DNA of 64,000 nucleotides from Dichomitus squalens LYAD-421 SS1 (Eukaryota; Basidiomycota; Agaricomycetes; Polyporales; Polyporaceae). Below the pieces are notes generated by a model. That model was not told where the DNA came from, ran no database searches, and saw only the letters and a program-made list of their open reading frames with translations. Each line of letters starts with the position of its first letter. Positions within the stretch are counted from its first letter, which is position 1. The stretch spans positions 480,951 to 544,950 of the forward strand of contig NW_006766887.1 in the NCBI RefSeq assembly GCF_000275845.1. Direction: 5' to 3'. Positions 57,270 to 64,000 of the stretch are shown here, piece by piece. The translations under genes were made by a program, and so were the position numbers.

Positions 57270-60200
57270 ATGCCCACTGTGTCTCCCTCTTCCAAAGAGA
57301 ACATTCCATTTCAGGGCAGGTCCGTACCTCCCTCTCTCGTTCTGACCACCGACTCACTACCCACCGCGTCTTCTTTCAGCGACACCACCTTCAAGCTCAA
57401 CACGGACTCCCAACCCGCCTCCAAGAAGCGCAAGATCTCTCCCACCGGCCCTTCAAACTCCCAACCCAGTCAACCCTCCTTCGCTGACGTCCTCCAGAGA
57501 CTCAAGGACGAGGCCGGCGAATCCAAAGGTCTCTCTTTCCCTCTCCTCTTTCCCTCTCTTACTCACTCTGTAATCCAGATGCCGAGGGCGGCGCTGACTC
57601 CTGGGCTCGTCCCCCTTTGCCTCCCATCAACCCCAACCGCGACAGTATCAGTAAGCCTCCGTCCCCCATCCTCCTCCACCCCAACTCAACCACTCTCCAG
57701 TATTCCAGCAGATTGACATCGAAGACTCGGTTGACCAACAGACCGGCGGTACCACCCTCAGGATGTTTGGTGTCACTCAAGTCCGTCCCTGACCCTCGAG
57801 CTCCTTAAACTCCCTCTCATTGCTGTTACCTCTAGGACGGTCATAGCGTGCTAGCACTGGTCACTGACTTCCTCCCTTACTTCTACATCGCCACTCCCCG
57901 AGGTTTCTCAAACGAGGACGCAGGGCCCTTCCAGCGCCATATCAATGTCCGTCCGTCTCTCTCTCACTTACCTCCCAGCTGAATATCTTCCAGAATATCC
58001 TCGGTTACGGTGCCGTACGCCACGTCGAGTTGACAACTAAACGCAGTCTATGGGGCTATAGAGGAGATGACTGGGTCAGCTTCGTCAAGATCACCGTCAT
58101 AGACCAGAGAAGTATACCCAAAGTCCGAGATATGTTCATTTCCTCATCATCCATGCTTCTCCTCCCTAACTTCTTCTGCTGTTTTGACACGCCTCTTCGA
58201 GCGCGGTGAATGCAAGTTCAACGGCCTCTTTGAGACTGATGTTGCAACCTTCGAAAGTAACATAGCCTACACCCTCCGCTTCATGATCGACACAAGGGTG
58301 AGTCATTTGGTGCCGTTGTCAGCCGCACGCCCTCTCACCTTGTTCCCAGGTTGTTGGCATGAACTGGATCGAGGTCCCGGCGGGGAAGTATTCCCTCCTT
58401 GAGGGCAAGGCGAAGAAGTCTCACTGTCAAATCGAGTTCACCGTCAAGTTAGTGTCAACTGTTCCATGATCCACCGATCCCCTAACCAATCGACTTGTCT
58501 AGGTGGGACCAGTTCATCTCGCACGCACCGGATGGCCAGTGGTCGAAAACGGCCCCACTCCGCATCCTCAGTTTCGATATCGAGTGCGCCGGACGTAAAG
58601 GTATCTTTCCCGAGCCACATATAGACCCCGTCATCCAGATCGCGAACATGGTCACTCGGCAAGGTTTGTTGCCAGCTCCTCCTTTGCTGGTCCGCTCTGC
58701 TGACCATGCGCCAGGCGAGAGCAAGCCTTTCATCAGGAACGTCTTCACCCTCAATAGCTGTGCACACATTGTGGGCTCGCAGGTCTTGTCCTTCACCGAC
58801 GAGGCAGAGCTCCTCGTGAGATGGCGTGAATTCATCGAGGAGGTCGACCCAGACGTGATAATCGGTTACAACATTTCGAACTTCGATTTTCCTTATCTCC
58901 TCGACCGCGCAAGGGCTCTCAAGGCGAGCAAGTTCCCGTACCTCGGCAGAATCGCCAGTCAGTATTTCTCGTTTATCATCCGACGCTCTGGCGAGCGCAG
59001 CTCACCGCCGGTCGCGCCTCTAGACAAGCAGACTGTAACGAAGGACACGCACTTCTCATCAAAGGCCTTTGGTCAACGCGACTCGAAGGAGACGGTCCTG
59101 GATGGTCGACTCCAGATCGATATTCTGCAGTACATGCAACGGGAGTACAAGCTGCGCAGCTATACACTCAACTCGGTCTGTGCCCATTTCCTGGGCGAGC
59201 AGAAGGAGGACGTGCACCATTCGGTCATTACGGAGCTGCAGAACGGTACCCCAGAGTCGCGTAGGCGTCTGGCCGTCTACTGTTTGAAGGTAAGTCGCGC
59301 CTCTTTCCCTGCCACACCTGGTGATATTGAATAGTCTCTTGGCAGGATGCGTACCTGCCTCAACGTTTGATGGACAAACTCATGTGCTTCATCAACTATA
59401 CGGAGATGGCCCGTGTGACGGGCGTCCCGTTCAATTACCTCCTCGCGCGTGGCCAGTCCATCAAGGTCTTGTCCCAGCTCTTTCGCAAGGCGAACGATGA
59501 CGGTTACGTCGTGCCGGCGCTCAAGGGTGAAGGTATGTGGGTCATGCCTTCCACACCGGCTGCCTTCTCATTACTATAACGTAGGCAGCGACGAGCAGTA
59601 CGAGGGTGCTACCGTCATCGAGCCCAAGAAGGGCTATTACGACGTGCCCATCGCCACGTTGGATTTCAGCTCCCTGTATCCGTCGATCATGATGGCGCAT
59701 AACCTGTGCTACACGACGCTGCTCGACAAGGCCACCGTGGACCGTCTGGGTCTCGTGAGGGACGTGGACTACGTTCAGACTCCGAACAACGGTGCGTGCT
59801 CAGCTCTCGCTGGAGATGGCTGGTGAGTTGAGGCGTCTTGCAGATTTGTTCGTCAAGTCTTCGAGGCGAAAAGGCTTGCTTCCCACCATCCTCGAAGACC
59901 TGATCAGTGCGCGGAAACGGGCGAAGGCGGATCTGAAAAAGGAGACGGATCCTTTCAAGCGTGCCGTGCTGGACGGTCGGCAGCTCGCGTTGAAGGTGAG
60001 AGATCGCGGTACGCCGTCGTGATTATTGTTGACTGTGGTGACCGCCCCGTAGATCAGCGCGAACTCGGTGTACGGGTTCACCGGCGCGACGATAGGAAAA
60101 TTACCGTGTTTGGCGATCTCGTCGAGTGTCACTGCGTATGGGCGGCAGATGATCGAGAAGACGAAGCAGGAGGTCGAGGCGGAGTACTGTATCGCAAATG

Positions 60201-61686
60201 GACACGATCACGACGCGACGGTCATCTATGGTGATACCGATTCAGTCATGGTAAGGTTTGGTCCGACGGACTTGCCTACCGTCATGCGGTTAGGTTGGTG
60301 ATGATGCTCGTTGTTGGTTCGACCACGATGGCTGATGTCGTGCGGCAAACGTCCAGGGAGCGAGGCTGCAGACTTTGTGACGGGCAAGTTCATCAAGCCG
60401 ATCAAGCTCGAGTTCGAGAAGGTCTACTTCCCCTACCTGCTCATCAGCAAGAAGCGGTACGCGGGCCTGTATTGGACACGGCCGGAGAAGTACGACAAGA
60501 TGGACACGAAGGGTATCGAGGTGCGTCGCGTCGACGCTCGTCGACGTCGGACGGGACACTGACGAGCTGCAGACCGTGCGGCGCGACAACTGTCGGCTGG
60601 TGTCGACTGTCATCGAGACGTGCTTGCACAAGCTGCTCATCGACCGCGACGTCAAGGCGGCGGAGGAGTACGTCAAGCAGGTCATCTCCGACCTGCTGCA
60701 GAACAGGATCGATATGTCGCAGTTGGTGATCACGAAGGCCCTCGCCAAGGCCGGTAAGGAGATCGCCACCGTGTCGTGCGTGAGATCGTTTGCTCACTGG
60801 TATTCGGCAGACTACGCTGCAAAGCAAGCGCACGTCGAGCTGGCGGAGCGGATGAAGCAGCGAGACGCGGGTTCCGCCCCTGCTCTGGGCGACCGTGTGG
60901 CGTATGTCATCATCAAGGGCATCAAGGGTGCGTGGACGACGCGGCGGTCTTCGCGAGAGGACGTGTGCTGACGATGCCCGACAGGCGCCGCGGCGTACGA
61001 GAAGTCGGAAGACCCGATCTATGTTTTGGAGAACAACATCCCCATCGACACGAAGTACTACCTCGACAACCAGCTGTCGAATCCTCTGATGCGCATCTTC
61101 GAGCCCATCATGGGGGACAAGGCGAACTCGCTCCGTACGTCGTCGGACTGCTTCCGCGCGAGCGTGTGAATTGTCTGAACGCTTTCGTATAGTGTCTGGT
61201 GACCACACCCGGACGATCCAGATCGCTACCCCGACGGTCGGTGGTCTGATGAAGTTCGCGGTGAAGACGGTGACGTGCTTGGGGTGCAAGACGCCTCTCC
61301 GTCCGAACAACAGCGTGAAGGGTGAGCATTTACAGGGACTGATGAGTGCTTGCCGTGCTAACGTCTTGTGCAGGTGGCGCGGTTTGCAACAACTGCAGAC
61401 CGAGGCTGGGCGAGCTATATCAGAAGCAGGTCACGTCTGCGTCTGAGTTACAAGTCCGCTTCTCTCGCCTGTGGACGCAGTGCCAACGGTGTCAGGGCTC
61501 GCTGCATCAGGTCAGTCTCTGCAGTCGGCGAAGTCGCTGAAAGAACGGGAAACTGAAACCAGTGTTCGTCAGGATGTGTTGTGCACAAGTCGAGACTGCC
61601 CGATTTTCTACATGAGGAAGAAGGCGCAGAAGGACGTCGAGGATGCCAACGCCGTTTTGGATCGATTCGAGGACGAGCTTTGGTAG
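57270..61686 (+). CDS. POL3: DNA polymerase delta catalytic subunit
   Basis: This is the lagging-strand replicative polymerase with 3'-5' exonuclease. ATG 57270 gives [15 protein letters not shown], and many short exons follow. The N-terminal part includes LRMFGVTQ and [18 protein letters not shown]. Exo I lies in [16 protein letters not shown], Exo II in [17 protein letters not shown], and Exo III in [13 protein letters not shown] across the 59288-59346 intron. Polymerase motif A is [20 protein letters not shown], motif B includes [14 protein letters not shown], and motif C is [12 protein letters not shown]. The thumb has [20 protein letters not shown]-terminal CysA (CLGCKTPL with CNNC) and CysB ([10 protein letters not shown] with [10 protein letters not shown]) bind zinc and the 4Fe-4S cluster. 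All catalytic residues are intact. It ends at TAG 61684-61686. Confidence 0.95.
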
Positions 61687-61967
61687 CCAGCATGGGTGTC
61701 CCTTCCGCTTGTAGTTTTGCTTTGAGATCGTAGCATGACCTTTTGCATATCACACATCATGTACTCTTAGGACTATCGTGATTCACATCATCCGTAATAG
61801 ACTCTGCCGTCTAGCAACGATACGACGACATCGTAGCCGCACTTCGTGAGAGTGAACCCGAAACGTCCGTTCTGGGACTATCATCATTAACATTCAAGGA
61901 CATTACAAAACATGCGCACGAAGGTACGTTATATCGTGTGTACCGGAACCCTATACGAACAACTCGC
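61687..61967. other. intergenic, convergent gene ends
   Basis: 281 bp holding the 3' UTRs of POL3 and hexose transporter copy 2. Nothing else was seen. Confidence 0.4.
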
Positions 61968-63748
61968 TCAGACCTTCTCATTCACGTCCTTTTCGTCCTC
62001 CCCAGCGCCACCGCCCTTGAGGTTGGAGACGTGGACGTTCTGCGCAATCAGCTCGCGACGGTACTTGACGCTCGTGAGCGGCGTCGAGTTCTCGTAGAGG
62101 ATGTCGATCTGCTCGAGCGACAGGCCCTTGGTCTCGGGGATGCAGAAGTAGGTGAAGATCACGCAGCCCAAACACGTCGAGCCCCAGATGAAGAACACCT
62201 TGACACCGAGGCCGGCGTCGCCGGGGCCGACGTTGACGAGGTAGGGCGTCGCGAACGCGATGGCCCAGTTCCAGAGCCAGTTCGACGCGACGGAGAGCGA
62301 CATCGCCTTGGCGCGGATGTTGAGCGGGAAGATCTCGCCGGTGATGACCCAGGCGATGGGGCCCCAGGTGGAGGCGAAAGCGGCGATGTAGATGCAGACG
62401 AGCGCGATGAGCGCCTTCTGGCCGGACTGGTTTTCGACGGAGATGGTGACGCCGATGATGGCCACGAGGTACTCGCAGATGCACATGACGGCGGCGCCGT
62501 AGATGAGGAGGTAGCGGCGGCCGAACCGCTCGACGCCCCACATGCCCGGCAGGGTCATGAAGACGTTGACGATGTTGGTCGCGACCGAAACCAGGAAGGG
62601 GTTCTTGATGCCGGAGTTCTGGAAGAAGGTCGTGCCGTCTGTGTGAAGCGATTAATGGAAGCGTTTTTACGGTAGCACGAAGTGCCTCAAACTCACAGTA
62701 GAAGATGAAGTTGATGCCAGTGAGCTGCTGCCACGCCTGAATGAGGATACCGGACATGGTGCGGAGGAAAATCTTGTTGTGTGTGAACTTGAAGCAGTCG
62801 AGGTACGAGCTCTCACCAATCTCCTCCTCTTCCTTCAGTGCGGCAGCGATATCCTCGAGCTCAAGTTGGACCTCGGGATCATCGATAGGCAGCTGGGTCA
62901 GACGAGACAGAGATCGGGCAGCGTCGTCACGTCGACCCTGCTTGATTAGCCAGCGAGGGGTCTGCGCAGGGAGAATGAGCAGAATGAGTATTAAGTACAG
63001 AGACGCAGCCAGATTGCAGTTTCTCACCTCAGGGAGCCAAAACATGCCCACGAAGAGGATGAACGCCCACACGAACTGGATGGAGATGGGGATCCGCCAA
63101 GCCGAGTGGTTCTGGCGATCCTTGGTAGCGTTGTTGATTACTGCGGCGAGCAGGATACCAATGGTAATTGCCCACTGGTACCCGGACACCACGGCGCCAC
63201 GAATCCACTTGGGCGAGCACTCGGACTGGTACATGGGGATGAGGGTCGAGATGAGGCCGACACCGAAGCCGGCAAAGAAACGGCCGACGATGAATGTGGC
63301 CCAGTTGCTGGCGCCAGTCTGGAGGGCGATACCGAGGCAGAACACACTGCAGGACGCGATGATGCCCGTGCGGCGACCGATAATGTCAGCGGTGGGCGCG
63401 CCAAAGAGAGCGCCTAGAGAAGATATTTCAGTTCAAACCCGCAGTGCGATGGAGAGCGGTAATTGTGCGCTCACCAAAGAAGGTACCGGCGGAGAGGATG
63501 GAGACGACAAGAGACTGGTTCGGAGTGGACAAAAAGAAGCCCGAGGGGTTCGTTGCAGTTACCGCAGTCGGCTGGCCAAAGGTCCTCAGCCAGTCGTCCA
63601 TTGCAATGATACCGGAGATGGTGCCGGTATCGTAGCCGTAGAGGACACCACCGAAGGCGGCGAAGGCGACCATGGCGATACCGACGATGTTGGTTTTCGG
63701 CGCGGCTGCGCCGATGCCAGGGCCGGAGGCTGCTGGACCGCCAGGCAT
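61968..63748 (-). CDS. MFS hexose transporter, copy 2
   Basis: This is a second sugar-porter protein, about 525 residues, strongly similar to copy 1 along its whole length. Exons: 63748-63475, 63413-63028, 62961-62697 and 62638-61968. Motifs match the family: FGGVLYGYDTGTISGI, GRFFAGFGVGLISTLIPMYQ, QQLTGINFIFYY, FGRRYLLIYG and PETKGLSLEQID. The middle-loop motif is TPRWL where copy 1 has SPRWL. Two introns match copy 1 in position and phase, after FFG and inside the FYY codon. A third, at 63027-62962 between WLPE and TPRWL, is absent from copy 1. The acidic tail ends in GEDEKDVNEKV. It should be a working transporter. Confidence 0.94.
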
Positions 63749-64000
63749 TGTGGATGTGGGTGGTGCGCGCGCGGGGTGTGTGGGGGCGGGAGGTTGCGAC
63801 GCGTAGGCCTGGGTAACTCGAGGATGTGGATGCGGGGCGACGAACCACGAAGGTTCCCCAGGGCGGGAGGACTATATATAGGGTCTGGGGAAAGACGCGA
63901 TTGAGGTTGATTGATTTCCGAATCGCTGTCAACGTATGGAAGCCCCCGCATCGGGCAGCTGTAAAGCCAACGGATAGCGCGCAGAGACCGTATGGAACTG
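63749..64000 (-). promoter_or_regulatory. promoter of hexose transporter copy 2, with TATA box
   Basis: On the minus strand a CTATATATAG-type TATA box lies at about 63872-63881, some 125 bp before ATG 63748. Copy 1 has its TATA box at a similar distance, but the flanking sequence differs. Confidence 0.6.

Noticed and set aside
1..64000. tRNA, rRNA and CRISPR arrays
   Set aside because: I scanned for B-box-like GGTTCGA words and regularly spaced repeats; the few B-box-like hits (for example near 29133) had no partner A box or cloverleaf. A tRNA-finding program would be decisive.

Overview
The window reads as nuclear DNA of a filamentous basidiomycete, most likely a polypore-type mushroom fungus. 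The basis is dense small genes split by many 45-70 bp introns, GC-rich coding sequence, fungal single-copy genes (MET5-type sulfite reductase, velvet factor, HET protein, Ccz1) and a transposon gene relic resembling large proteins I recall from Polyporales (DUF6589-like; from memory, not searched). The species cannot be named from sequence alone. Exon borders were read by eye from GT/AG sites and reading frame.

Layout. 1-0.35 kb: last exon of a GH18 chitinase (+). 1.1-2.2 kb: acetoacetate decarboxylase-like protein (-), divergent from ribosomal protein eL43 (2.7-3.3 kb, +). 3.6-5.2 kb: five-finger CCCH protein (-). 5.4-8.1 kb: Ccz1 (+), followed 6 bp later by a UBP12/USP15-type deubiquitinase (8.1-12.6 kb, +). 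13.1-15.5 kb: dihydroxyacetone kinase (+).

15.5-21.9 kb is a gene-poor island. It holds an element with 118 bp perfect terminal inverted repeats and a 9 bp target-site duplication (Mutator-like), which contains an assembly gap and a broken transposon gene. It also holds a 546 bp hAT-type MITE with an 8 bp duplication, and a separate perfect hairpin. A hexose transporter (21.9-23.6 kb) and an intronless HET-domain gene (24.3-26.2 kb) follow.

27-43 kb is housekeeping: TIM23, a velvet regulator, a CYSTM-type small protein, cytochrome c1, a Thp3/LENG8-like SAC3 protein, tRNA-splicing endonuclease SEN2 (-), dynein intermediate chain and alanine-glyoxylate aminotransferase. 43-64 kb: MET5 sulfite reductase (-), eL30 (+), an Arp9-like actin-related protein (-), an unrecognised small protein (-) beside a low-GC block with a hairpin, phosphomannomutase (-), VMS1/ANKZF1 (-), DNA polymerase delta catalytic subunit (+), and a second hexose transporter (-), a close paralogue of the first.

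The genes do not form a metabolic cluster. Functional links are loose: two mitochondrial proteins (TIM23, CYT1), RNA/translation factors (eL43, eL30, SEN2, THP3-like, VMS1, CCCH), and sugar uptake (two paralogous transporters). The most unusual content is the transposon island and the intron difference between the transporters.
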